Source of the DNA: Xanthobacteraceae bacterium
Lineage (GTDB): Bacteria; Pseudomonadota; Alphaproteobacteria; Rhizobiales; Xanthobacteraceae
Length of the DNA stretch: 64,000 bases
Direction of reading: 5' to 3'
Assembly (NCBI GenBank): GCA_019752575.1
Contig: JAIELW010000001.1
Location: forward strand, 62,001 to 126,000
The notes under the pieces are model-generated. The model searched no databases. It was not told where the DNA came from and saw nothing but the letters and a program-made list of their open reading frames with translations. The position numbers were made by a program, and so were the translations under genes. Of this stretch, positions 56,618 to 64,000 are shown piece by piece (position 1 is the stretch's first letter; every line of letters starts with the position of its first letter).

Positions 56618-58825
56618 ATGAAATTCGATGCTCCAGCAACGAACAACCCGATTGATCAACTGAAAGTGGTCGGGAAACCGCTTGACCGTGTTGATGGCCC
56701 CTTAAAAGTCACGGGCACTGCCGCTTACGCCCACGACCGGTATGATTCGATACCAAATCAGGCCTATGGCTATGTGTTGGGATCGGCCATCGCCAAGGGC
56801 AAGATCAAGCCGATGAACGTGTCTGCGGCAAAAGCAGCAGCCGGTGTGCTCGGCGTTGTTACCGCGGAGAACGCAGGAAAGCTCGGCAAAGGCGATTATA
56901 ATACCGCCAAACTGCTTGGCGGACCTGAGGTCGATCACTACCACCAGGCGATTGCAATTGTTGTCGCAGAGACTTTCGAACAGGCACGCGCCGCAGCGCA
57001 GCTGATTCAGGTCGAGTATACCAAAGCGGACGGCAGCTACGATCTTCACGCGGCGATGGCAACTGCGATTCGACCCGAGAAGATCTTCGGTGGCGAGGCA
57101 GATAGTTCGGCCGGTGACTTCGACAAAGGTTTTGCTGCCGCGCCGATCAAATTCGACGCGACCTACGAAACGCCGGATCAGGCTCATGCGATGATGGAGC
57201 CTCATGCCACCATCGCGGCATGGCACGGAGACACTCTGACGCTTTGGACTTCCAATCAGATGATCGATTGGAGCACCGGCGACATTGCGAAAACTTTGGG
57301 CATTCCAAAAGAGAAAGTGCGCCTGAGTTCGCCGTTCATCGGTGGTGGCTTCGGCGGCAAGCTTTGGATACGAGCTGACGCATTGATGGCGGCGCTTGGT
57401 GCGCGTGCAACCGGCCGTCCGGTGAAAGTCGCTCTCGCCCGGCCATTCATGTTCAACAACACGGTGCACCGCCCGGCGACCGTTCAACGCATCCGGATCG
57501 GCGCAACGCAGCAAGGCAAGATTACCGCTATCGGTCACGAAAGCTGGTCCGGCGACCTTCCTGGCGGCGGACCGGAAGTGGCTGTGATGCAGACCCGTTT
57601 GCTCTATGCGGGTGAGAACCGGATGACCGCCATGCGTCTCGCCGTTCTCGATCTTCCGGAAGCCAACGCAATGCGCGCTCCGGGCGAAGCACCCGGAATG
57701 ATGGCGCTGGAAATTGCAATGGACGAGATGGCGGAAAAGCTGGGTCTCGACCCTGTCGAGTTCAGGATCATGAACGATACGCAAGTCGATCCTGAGAATC
57801 CGTCGCGGCCTTTTTCAATGCGCACTTTCGCAGAATGCTTCAAAACTGGAGCAGAGAAATTCGGCTGGAACAATCGAAACGCCAAACCCGCAACCAGACG
57901 CGATGGCCGCTGGCTTCTTGGGATGGGTGTCGCGGCAGCGTTCCGAAACAATCTCTTGATGAAATCCGCCGCACGGGTTCGGCTCGACAGTCGCGGTACA
58001 GTCACCGTCGAAACGGATATGACGGACATCGGCACCGGCAGCTACACGATTATTGCACAGACCGCCGCCGAAATGATGGGCGTGACGCTCGATAAAGTTG
58101 CGGTCCGGCTTGGAGACTCAACGCTTCCCGTTTCCGCAGGCTCCGGCGGCCAATGGGGCGGTGCATGCTCGACCGCAGGGGTCTATGCAGCCTGCGTAAA
58201 GTTGCGGGAGGAAGTGGCAAGAGCACTGGGCTTGAACCACCCCGACGCTACTTTCGTGGACGGTGAACTCCGTGTGGGCAACCGCCGTATTCCATTGGCG
58301 CAAGCGGCCGCGAAGAAGGAATTGGTCGGAGAAGATCAGATCGAATACTCCGACGTTGACAAGAAATATCAGCAGTCAACTTTCGGGTCTCATTTCGTGG
58401 AAGTCGGCGTGGATGCCGCGACCGGCGAGGTTCGCATTCGCCGGATGCTCGCGGTCTGTTCCGCAGGCAGAATTCTCAATCCTAAAACCGCCCGCAGCCA
58501 GGTGATTGGTGCCATGACGATGGGGGTGGGCGCTGCGCTCATGGAAGAACTGGCCGTCGATAAGAGAGCTGGCTTCTTCGTGAACCACGATCTCGCGAGC
58601 TACGAGGTGCCTGTGCACGCGGATATTCCCCATCAGGAAGTTATTTTCCTCGATGAGGTCGATCCGCTGGCCACTCCGATGAAAGCCAAGGGTGTTGGCG
58701 AACTTGGAATCTGCGGAGTGGCTGCGGCGGTCGCTAACGCTATTTACAATGCTACCGGCGTGAGGGTGCGCAACTACCCGATTACGCTGGACAAATACAT
58801 TAAAGGCTTGCCTGAGGTCGCGTGA
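56618..58825 (+). CDS. paoC: Aldehyde oxidoreductase molybdenum-cofactor subunit (PaoC-like)
   Basis: The 735-residue catalytic subunit of the xanthine-oxidase superfamily has the Mo-site motifs [15 protein letters not shown] and [15 protein letters not shown]. The catalytic glutamate is Glu695 in [12 protein letters not shown], equivalent to Glu692 of E. coli Pao[21 protein letters not shown] and [17 protein letters not shown] are also conserved. It should oxidise aldehydes, probably aromatic ones, to acids with water. It must be exported together with PaoA. No PaoD/XdhC chaperone gene is in the window. Confidence 0.93.
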   Translation: MKFDAPATNNPIDQLKVVGKPLDRVDGPLKVTGTAAYAHDRYDSIPNQAYGYVLGSAIAKGKIKPMNVSAAKAAAGVLGVVTAENAGKLGKGDYNTAKLLGGPEVDHYHQAIAIVVAETFEQARAAAQLIQVEYTKADGSYDLHAAMATAIRPEKIFGGEADSSAGDFDKGFAAAPIKFDATYETPDQAHAMMEPHATIAAWHGDTLTLWTSNQMIDWSTGDIAKTLGIPKEKVRLSSPFIGGGFGGKLWIRADALMAALGARATGRPVKVALARPFMFNNTVHRPATVQRIRIGATQQGKITAIGHESWSGDLPGGGPEVAVMQTRLLYAGENRMTAMRLAVLDLPEANAMRAPGEAPGMMALEIAMDEMAEKLGLDPVEFRIMNDTQVDPENPSRPFSMRTFAECFKTGAEKFGWNNRNAKPATRRDGRWLLGMGVAAAFRNNLLMKSAARVRLDSRGTVTVETDMTDIGTGSYTIIAQTAAEMMGVTLDKVAVRLGDSTLPVSAGSGGQWGGACSTAGVYAACVKLREEVARALGLNHPDATFVDGELRVGNRRIPLAQAAAKKELVGEDQIEYSDVDKKYQQSTFGSHFVEVGVDAATGEVRIRRMLAVCSAGRILNPKTARSQVIGAMTMGVGAALMEELAVDKRAGFFVNHDLASYEVPVHADIPHQEVIFLDEVDPLATPMKAKGVGELGICGVAAAVANAIYNATGVRVRNYPITLDKYIKGLPEVA

Positions 58826-59361
58826 GCCCGATGATCGCTCGCTACACGTTGAGCCGTCGCCATCTACTGAGTGCCGTAACACTGCTCCCTGCAATGAGCA
58901 TTACGCAGCTCGCTTATGCGCAGGGAAGCAAGAACCAGCATAACAATGTAACCGGGAGCGCCGGAATGAAAATCACGCGCACAGGCTCGTTGCCATTCAC
59001 CAAAGGTCCTGAGGAATATTTCACGGGCTCCGTGAGGATCGATACGCGTTTCGAAGCGACAAGTCCGGCCCGTGCAAGCGTCGCTCTTGTCAGTTTCGAG
59101 CCGGGAGCACGCACGGCCTGGCACACTCATCCGTTAGGCCAAACGCTTGTAGTGGCAACGGGACTTGGTTGGGTTCAATCAGAGGGCGGTCAAAAGCAGG
59201 AAATTCGTCCTGGCGACATCGTGTGGATTCCGCCGGGCGAAAAGCATTGGCACGGAGCAACCTCGACCACCGCAATGTCGCATTATGCCATCGGGGAATC
59301 GCTCAATGGAAAGGCCGTTGATTGGCTTGAGAAGGTCACAGACAGCGACTTTGTGAAGTAA
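58822..59361 (+). CDS. Secreted cupin-domain protein
   Basis: This 179-residue protein has a twin-arginine-like signal ([18 protein letters not shown]). A cupin barrel follows, with metal ligands in [19 protein letters not shown] and [32 protein letters not shown] is the second cupin motif. The GTG start overlaps the paoC stop by 4 bases (GTGA); an ATG at 58831 is the alternative. Coupling to paoC suggests a role with the same substrate, for example as a decarboxylase or dioxygenase, but this is inference. Confidence 0.85.
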   Translation: MSPMIARYTLSRRHLLSAVTLLPAMSITQLAYAQGSKNQHNNVTGSAGMKITRTGSLPFTKGPEEYFTGSVRIDTRFEATSPARASVALVSFEPGARTAWHTHPLGQTLVVATGLGWVQSEGGQKQEIRPGDIVWIPPGEKHWHGATSTTAMSHYAIGESLNGKAVDWLEKVTDSDFVK

Positions 59362-59406
59362 CGCTTGAGTCTCGCCTGAGCTCCGAGCGAGAATGGTGCC
59401 AGGGCG

Positions 59407-59421
59407 GAGCCACAGAGGCTC
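59407..59421 (+). promoter_or_regulatory. Hairpin over the ribosome site of the NreB-like gene
   Basis: gagcc and ggctc pair around acaga, immediately 5' of the start codon at 59425. The likely Shine-Dalgarno (agagg) lies in the loop and right arm, so the stem could reduce translation. It is only 5 bp, and a metal-sensing role would be speculation. Confidence 0.3.
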
Positions 59422-59424
59422 AAC

Positions 59425-60744
59425 ATGCTAAAAATTCTCGGCAATCAGACATATCGGAACCTTTTTGCCGCGCAGGTCATCGCGCTCGTGGGAACCGGGC
59501 TCCTGACGGTAGCGCTCAGCCTCCTCGCCTACGAACTTGCCGGTTCCAATGCGGGCGTCGTGCTCGGCACCGCGCTCGCCATCAAGATGGGCGCCTACAT
59601 TGTCCTCGCGCCGATTGCACAGGCGTTTGCCGCACGCCTTCCACGACGCGGCTTTCTGATTGCAATGGATTGCGTGCGTGCGGCCGCGGCACTTGCGCTG
59701 CCGTTCATTACACAAATCTGGCAAATCTACCTGCTGATCTTCATTCTGCAGGCCGCTTCTGCTGCATTCACGCCGACCTTTCAGGCAGTAATCCCCGACA
59801 TTCTTCCTGACGAAAAGGAGTACACAAACGCGCTCACGCTCTCCCGCCTTGCCTATGATCTGGAGACGTTATTCAGCCCGGCACTGGCGGGCCTTCTACT
59901 CACACTAATCAGTTTTCATTGGCTGTTTGCCGGAACTGCCGTTGGCTTCATCGTTTCGGCGCTATTCGTGCTGCCGGTCCAAATCCCGAACACGGCAACT
60001 GCGACTGCAAATATCTGGCAGCGCATAACCCAAGGCATTGTCGTTTATCTGGCCACCCCCCGCCTGCGCGGTCTGCTCGCGTTAAACCTTGCCGTCGCCG
60101 CTGCCGGCGCGATGGTATTTGTGAACACGGTGGTGATCGTTCGTGATCTACTCGGAGGCAACGAACGAGAGGTCGCCGTTACCCTGGCGTTCTTCGGCGG
60201 TGGCTCGATGATCGCCGCGCTTGCGATCTCACGCATTCTAGATCGATACGGCGACCGTGCTGTTATGCTGACAGCGGCAGTATTTCTGTGTGTCGTTCAA
60301 CTGCTTTTCATTTTCGTAACGCAGGCGGTAGGCATTCCCTCATGGACGCTGATATTGACCGGCTGGGCACTTATTGGCGCGTCCTATTCGGCAGTGCTAA
60401 TTCCTTCAGGAAGGCTCACCCGCCGCTCGGCAGAATCCAGCGCACGGCCTTCTCTGTTCGCTGCGCAGTTTTCGCTCTCTCATGTCTGCTGGCTTATTAC
60501 CTATCCACTAGCGGGTTGGGCGGTCGCTCGTTTCGGTTTGCCGACCAGCTTTCTGATTCTCGGCGGGATTGCGTTCATAGCTACTGCGGCAGCGATGATG
60601 TTGTGGCGCGACGAGAAGCCGACGATTGCTCATGCGCATCCCGACTTACCGTCAGATCATCCTCATCTGCGCGAACATGGGCGCAGCGATAAACATGAGC
60701 ACGTATTTTATATCGATCAGTTACACAGACGCTGGCCTGCTTAG
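59425..60744 (+). CDS. nreB: MFS transporter, NreB-like nickel exporter with histidine-rich tail
   Basis: This 439-residue major-facilitator protein opens LKILGNQTYRNLFAAQVIAL, then GTGLLTVALSLLAYELAGSNAG, as in the NreB nickel-resistance family. About eleven helices are visible. The C-terminus after residue 400 is rich in histidine (AHAHPDLPSDHPHLREHG, then KHEHVFYIDQLHRR), a metal-binding tail expected of NreB. It stands next to a NicO remnant and DmeF, so a nickel/cobalt export role is well supported by context. Its stop meets the NicO remnant end. Confidence 0.8.
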   Translation: MLKILGNQTYRNLFAAQVIALVGTGLLTVALSLLAYELAGSNAGVVLGTALAIKMGAYIVLAPIAQAFAARLPRRGFLIAMDCVRAAAALALPFITQIWQIYLLIFILQAASAAFTPTFQAVIPDILPDEKEYTNALTLSRLAYDLETLFSPALAGLLLTLISFHWLFAGTAVGFIVSALFVLPVQIPNTATATANIWQRITQGIVVYLATPRLRGLLALNLAVAAAGAMVFVNTVVIVRDLLGGNEREVAVTLAFFGGGSMIAALAISRILDRYGDRAVMLTAAVFLCVVQLLFIFVTQAVGIPSWTLILTGWALIGASYSAVLIPSGRLTRRSAESSARPSLFAAQFSLSHVCWLITYPLAGWAVARFGLPTSFLILGGIAFIATAAAMMLWRDEKPTIAHAHPDLPSDHPHLREHGRSDKHEHVFYIDQLHRRWPA

Positions 60745-61220
60745 CCAGACGCGCGGACGGCACCACCAATAAGCAGGAGCAAGCCGGCCACATCCCCGCA
60801 CCAGCAGTTCGGTCGAATTACCTTGTCGTTCCATGAATCCGAGCAGCCAATTTCGAGCGAAAGCGATCGTGATCGCAACGGCAGATAGTGTCGGCGCGAC
60901 ACCAATCATCATGGTCACGGCAAGTGCGTAACGCAATTCGTGTACGCCGCGAGACTGCGCGAGAAACATCGTGAATAAGGTAAGAGGACAGGGATTAGAC
61001 CCGCGAATATGCCGACCACAATCCCTTCATTGTGAACGTGGCCTTGCGGCAACCCACGCCATAACAGCCAAATTCCTAGAGCGGCTAATGTAGCCTCGCT
61101 GATTTCAAGCGACGGCGCACGACCCGCTCCGGCTATTGTGCGCTTTACGAGCCACGTCGCGGCAAGCGCAACCACAACCGCTGACGCGACGTGGACGAAA
61201 GCCGACGCTGTAATCGTCAT
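60741..61220 (-). pseudogene. NicO/RcnA-family nickel/cobalt exporter, N-terminally truncated with two frameshifts
   Basis: Reading minus-strand pieces in three frames gives a NicO C-terminal half. The first piece is AFVHVASAVVVALAATWLVK, then GAGRAPSLEI and GIVVGIFAGLIP. The next is CPLTLFTMFLAQSRGVHELRY, then MMIGVAPTLSAVAIT, and the last is DVAGLLLLIGGAVRASG and stop. The first frame break is a GGG run at 60991-60993 (GGGG expected); the second is an extra base in the CCCC run at 60794-60797. The N-terminal His/Asp half is absent. Sequencing error in homopolymers is possible, but truncation argues for decay. Confidence 0.75.
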
Positions 61221-61301
61221 TGCATGTTCAACTTTTTTATTGCCTTGCAAAACGCGGGATTCATGCGTCAATAGAGACACCGTTAGAGGCGAGGCGACCC
61301 A

Positions 61302-62270
61302 ATGCATACGAAATCGCTAAAAGACTTAACCCACGAGCATGTTTTTCTTGGCGAAGACCATGCCCGCAACGAGCGGCGTACATGGCTCGTTGTTGCGCTA
61401 ACTTTCGCGATGATGGTTGCGGAGATAGTTGCCGGTTCAGTTTATGGCTCTATGGCCTTGCTAGCCGATGGCTGGCACATGGCCACTCATGTCGCTGCAA
61501 TCGGGATCGCCGCTTTTGCGTACCGCTTCGCGCGCACTCATGCAAACGATTCGCGATTTTCGTTTGGCACCGGCAAGATTGGCGATCTCGCTGCCTTTGC
61601 TAGTGCACTGATTCTCGCATTGATCGCGCTTTTAATCGCATATGAATCAGCAATGCGATTGTTCTCGCCGGTATCAATCAGGTTTGGCGAAGCGACTGCC
61701 GTTGCCGCTATCGGACTTGCCGTGAATCTCTTGAGTGCGTGGCTACTATTCGACAAAAGCAACCATGATCATTCGCACCATCATCAAGATCGTGTCGGCC
61801 ACCATCATCACTCACATGATGAAGATCGCGATTTAAACCTTCGAGCGGCTTACTTGCATGTTCTCGCTGACGCATTGACTTCGGTGTTGGCAATCGTTGC
61901 GCTTTTGATGGGGCGATACATGGGGTGGACTTGGTTTGATCCGGTGATTGGGATTGTTGGCGCGCTGGTTATCGCACGTTGGGCGGCTGGACTCATCCGC
62001 TCCTCGTCGGCAACTTTGTTGGATACTGTACCAGACGTTCAGTTGGCTAAAGAGTTGCGAGCAAAATTAGAAACCGGCACTGATCGAGTTATCGACCTTC
62101 ACTTGTGGCGGGTTGGCCCCGGCCACCAAGCTGTGATCATTTCAATTGTTTCGGACGACCCACAAACGCCAGCATTCTACAAGCATAAGCTCGCATTAGT
62201 AACGGGCCTCAGTCATGTCACGGTGGAGGTTGAGGCTTGCCCCGATACGCATGAGAAGCAAGCCGCGTAA
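61302..62270 (+). CDS. dmeF: Cation diffusion facilitator DmeF (cobalt/nickel efflux)
   Basis: This 322-residue CDF transporter has the DmeF N-terminus: LTHEHVFLGEDHARNERRTW. Transport-site helices follow in LADGWHMATHVAAIG and VLADALTSVLAIVALLMG. A histidine-rich loop (NHDHSHHHQDRVGHHHHSHD, about residues 155-176) binds metal, and the cytoplasmic domain contains DLHLWRVGPGHQAVIISI. It exports Co(II) and possibly Ni(II). The regulator DmeR was not seen beside it. It is divergent from the NicO remnant, with 81 bases between. Confidence 0.93.
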   Translation: MHTKSLKDLTHEHVFLGEDHARNERRTWLVVALTFAMMVAEIVAGSVYGSMALLADGWHMATHVAAIGIAAFAYRFARTHANDSRFSFGTGKIGDLAAFASALILALIALLIAYESAMRLFSPVSIRFGEATAVAAIGLAVNLLSAWLLFDKSNHDHSHHHQDRVGHHHHSHDEDRDLNLRAAYLHVLADALTSVLAIVALLMGRYMGWTWFDPVIGIVGALVIARWAAGLIRSSSATLLDTVPDVQLAKELRAKLETGTDRVIDLHLWRVGPGHQAVIISIVSDDPQTPAFYKHKLALVTGLSHVTVEVEACPDTHEKQAA

Positions 62271-62602
62271 GTGGCTTGCTGAATTCTCACGCTATGCTGC
62301 AGCTTCGATCTCTCGACCTCGCGTGGCTGATCCGCTCGGTATTCTTTTCGAGGCGGTTCATGCGATGCCGCCGGGACACAGCCAAGATGGTCTTGGCTTC
62401 GTTTCGCCCGCGCGGAAGCGAGCGAAGTCTCCGGGAATGAACCGAAGCTCATCATGTTTTGCTTGCCAGCGAAGTGATACCGGAAGCGCCAAAGTTTGCT
62501 GCCGTTCGGCTTCGCCAGAAGATAAAGGCCATGTCCGTCGGAGAGCTTGTATGGCTTCTCTTGCGGCTTTGCCTTCTCGATAGAGAACAAAGTGAGAAGC
62601 AT
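62213..62602 (-). pseudogene. Tyrosine integrase remnant (DUF4102 arm domain)
   Basis: The first 60 residues are a clear N-terminal arm-binding domain of a tyrosine integrase: KPQEKPYKLSDGHGLYLLAK, then KLWRFRYHFAGKQNMMSFGS and FPETSLASARAKR. The reading then shifts near 62400: the other frame continues with EAKTILA, which fits the family, and then stops. The recombinase catalytic domain is missing, since the gene would run into dmeF. It marks the edge of an old genomic island. Repeats of GTACCCACA lie just upstream. Confidence 0.75.
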
Positions 62603-63051
62603 GTGGGTACGATCCCTCTATGTGAAAGAGCAGTACCCTCAATTGTACCCACACGTACCCACAAAATCACCGTTCGCTATGTGGAAGAGCGAGCGCGAAA
62701 ATTCTCGCAAGATTCTGAAAACAAATCAGAAAACGAAACTATGAGAATCTATGCGGAAGGCGAGTGGTGCCCAGGGCCGGATTGCGCCTGCGAGATGCTT
62801 AGCGCTTGATAATACAGTACATTTTTTACTCGCACAAATTAATGTTTGCCAGTTTTGTTGGAAGTTTCTTGCTTGACAAGCACGTACCAATTTCAAGCAT
62901 TTTAGTTAGCCCAGCTCGATGCTTCTGTCGCAGCGCGTCTCACGAGAATTAGTGCCTTAACATCATAAGCAGCCAAAGTGATTTCGTGATCAACTTGTCG
63001 CTCTTAGCATTCGATAAATCCCGACCCTTCAGGCGAAGAGCTCCGCTAAGA
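62603..63051. other. AT-richer intergenic region between the integrase remnant and the spore-coat-U-like gene
   Basis: These 449 bases have no supportable gene. The left end holds the 9-mer GTACCCACA twice on the plus strand (62645-62653 and 62655-62663) and once inverted (62602-62610), suggesting integrase arm-type sites. From 62810 the sequence is AT-rich and contains no recognised element. It probably includes an island boundary. Confidence 0.5.
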
Positions 63052-63999
63052 TTAGTAGGTCACCGTGACCACAATCGTATCCGTATAGATACCGGCGGAA
63101 GGCGTCGTCTGGCTCGGAACGCGACCATAGACCTGAAGAGATTGTGCTGCACCGGTCCCCGTTCCAGCAACAGTGTTCAGTCCGGTAGTAGCACCCCAAG
63201 GAAGCAAGCGCGCGGTGTCACGATAGAGGCCGTAGGTAATTTTCTCAGCACCCTTGGACATTTTTCGCAAAGTGGGATCGATAGCGCCGTCGTTTCCGCC
63301 ATTTAGCGAGATTACATATGGTGTTGATAGCGTGCACGTCAGACTAATCGACCCCACAGCGTCCAACACGCCGGTCAAGCTACCGGCGGCACCGAAATCG
63401 AGCGTGCTCGCAGAGACCGTGCAATTTGGCTGGTTGGAGGCATTAACGATGAACGGGGTAGTCGTGCCGTTCATGCCGCCAATCGTCTGGCAATTCCCAA
63501 CAGTTGAATAAGCATAGGAGATTAGTGTGTGGCCACCGCTAAACGCTGACGTATATGTGCCTGCCGGAACGAGTTGCTGCCCAGCAAAAACACGCGCGTA
63601 GATTGTTCGCGATGTACTGCCAGTCCCGCTGGAATTCAGGTTAATATTTATCGTGGGTGGATTGTAGCTATAGGGCCACACATGCGAGCCCCACACAATT
63701 GTTCTGTTGCTGTTGGAAAACAGATTATACGCAAGCTGATACCCCGCGCTGAGCATGTATCGGGGATTTCCGTTTGCAGTGCCGCCCGTGCCACTGCCGA
63801 TATTCGGGCATACGCGTACGGTTCTCGAAGCTAGTCCTGTACAGTTTGCCGTAAGCGTTGCTGTCGTATTGTAGGTAACGTTGGCGGCTGTGTTGATATT
63901 GGAGAATTCAACATTGGAAATGCTGAATGTGCACGATTGCCCCCATGCCACTGAAGAGAGTGAAAGCAGAAAAGCCTGTAACAACCCTCGGGTTGCCAA
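63052..63999 (-). CDS. Secreted protein with two spore coat protein U (SCPU) domains, 5' end outside window
   Basis: The visible 315 residues begin with a TTG and a likely signal peptide part (LLQAFLLSLSSVAWGQS). Two SCPU domains follow: the first from CTFSISNVEFSNINTAANVT, the second from CTVSASTLDFGAAGSLTGVL to the C-terminus (QVYGRVPSQTTPSAGIYTD, then IVVTVTY). Such proteins are subunits of CsuA/B-type pili secreted by a chaperone-usher pathway, whose other genes would lie to the right. A positively charged signal start is missing, so the true start is beyond the window. The second domain is the better match. Confidence 0.82.
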   Translation of the reverse strand: MATRGLLQAFLLSLSSVAWGQSCTFSISNVEFSNINTAANVTYNTTATLTANCTGLASRTVRVCPNIGSGTGGTANGNPRYMLSAGYQLAYNLFSNSNRTIVWGSHVWPYSYNPPTININLNSSGTGSTSRTIYARVFAGQQLVPAGTYTSAFSGGHTLISYAYSTVGNCQTIGGMNGTTTPFIVNASNQPNCTVSASTLDFGAAGSLTGVLDAVGSISLTCTLSTPYVISLNGGNDGAIDPTLRKMSKGAEKITYGLYRDTARLLPWGATTGLNTVAGTGTGAAQSLQVYGRVPSQTTPSAGIYTDTIVVTVTY

Positions 64000-64000
64000 C

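Noticed and set aside
62459-62809. Small plus-strand frames over the integrase remnant
   Set aside because: They overlap the recognisable integrase domain in antisense and show no family features.

Overview
The window looks like chromosomal DNA of a high-GC alphaproteobacterium of the Hyphomicrobiales (Rhizobiales), closest in gene order to the Bradyrhizobium/Rhodopseudomonas side of the order. The reasons are the ctaC-ctaD-ctaB-coxF-ctaG-ctaE-DUF983-surf1-thrC-M16 peptidase order, the lineage-restricted families DUF4170, DUF2093, DUF6101 and IalB, the plant-type glutamate-cysteine ligase, and dispersed 'aaaaccggt' and 'gaaccggtgcccactt' repeats of the kind common in this order. The assignment is inference from gene content. 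No rRNA, tRNA or CRISPR array was seen.

Layout. 1-6.9 kb: end of an iron-type ABC permease, acetoacetyl-CoA synthetase, an AsmA protein, a secreted CARDB-like protein and a GNAT acetyltransferase. 6.9-16.2 kb: one long minus-strand block for the aa3 cytochrome c oxidase (subunits I-III, heme O synthase, Cu and heme assembly factors) running into threonine synthase and an M16 peptidase. 16.5-23.5 kb: IalB-like protein, an EamA exporter, two adjacent GCS2-fold ligases, rsmE and ubiA. 23.7-29.5 kb: lipid A/Kdo block (DUF4170, DUF374 acyltransferase, waaA, lpxK) plus xseA. 29.6-39.4 kb: purD coupled to a fluoroacetate-dehalogenase-like hydrolase, aminoglycoside-phosphotransferase-like protein, patatin, tadA, rluB-type synthase, rsmD, mutL, arfB, pgi. 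39.4-43.9 kb: polyamine-type ABC transporter without its binding protein, and glpD. 44.0-51.8 kb: the last two steps of the beta-ketoadipate pathway (CoA-transferase and thiolase) next to a LIV-type ABC transporter. The two promoter regions share a spaced repeat that looks like a common operator.

52.3-64 kb is accessory. It holds an orphan methyltransferase, a LysR regulator with a 16-bp perfect palindrome before it, a secreted cyclophilin-like protein, a Tat-exported molybdenum aldehyde oxidoreductase (paoABC type) with a cupin protein, and a cobalt/nickel efflux set. That set is an NreB-like MFS pump, a truncated and frameshifted NicO exporter, and DmeF. The set abuts a decayed tyrosine integrase. 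The window ends in a two-domain spore-coat-U-like secreted protein, cut by the window edge. Base composition is visibly more AT-rich from about 59 kb onward.

The most interesting signals are the shared operator-like repeats of the beta-ketoadipate and LIV operons, the metal-efflux module with two opposite homopolymer indels in nicO, the LysR/cyclophilin-like/paoABC/cupin cluster, the residue-complete defluorinase coupled to purD, and a family of short perfect hairpins with TTTA loops in or beside operon junctions.
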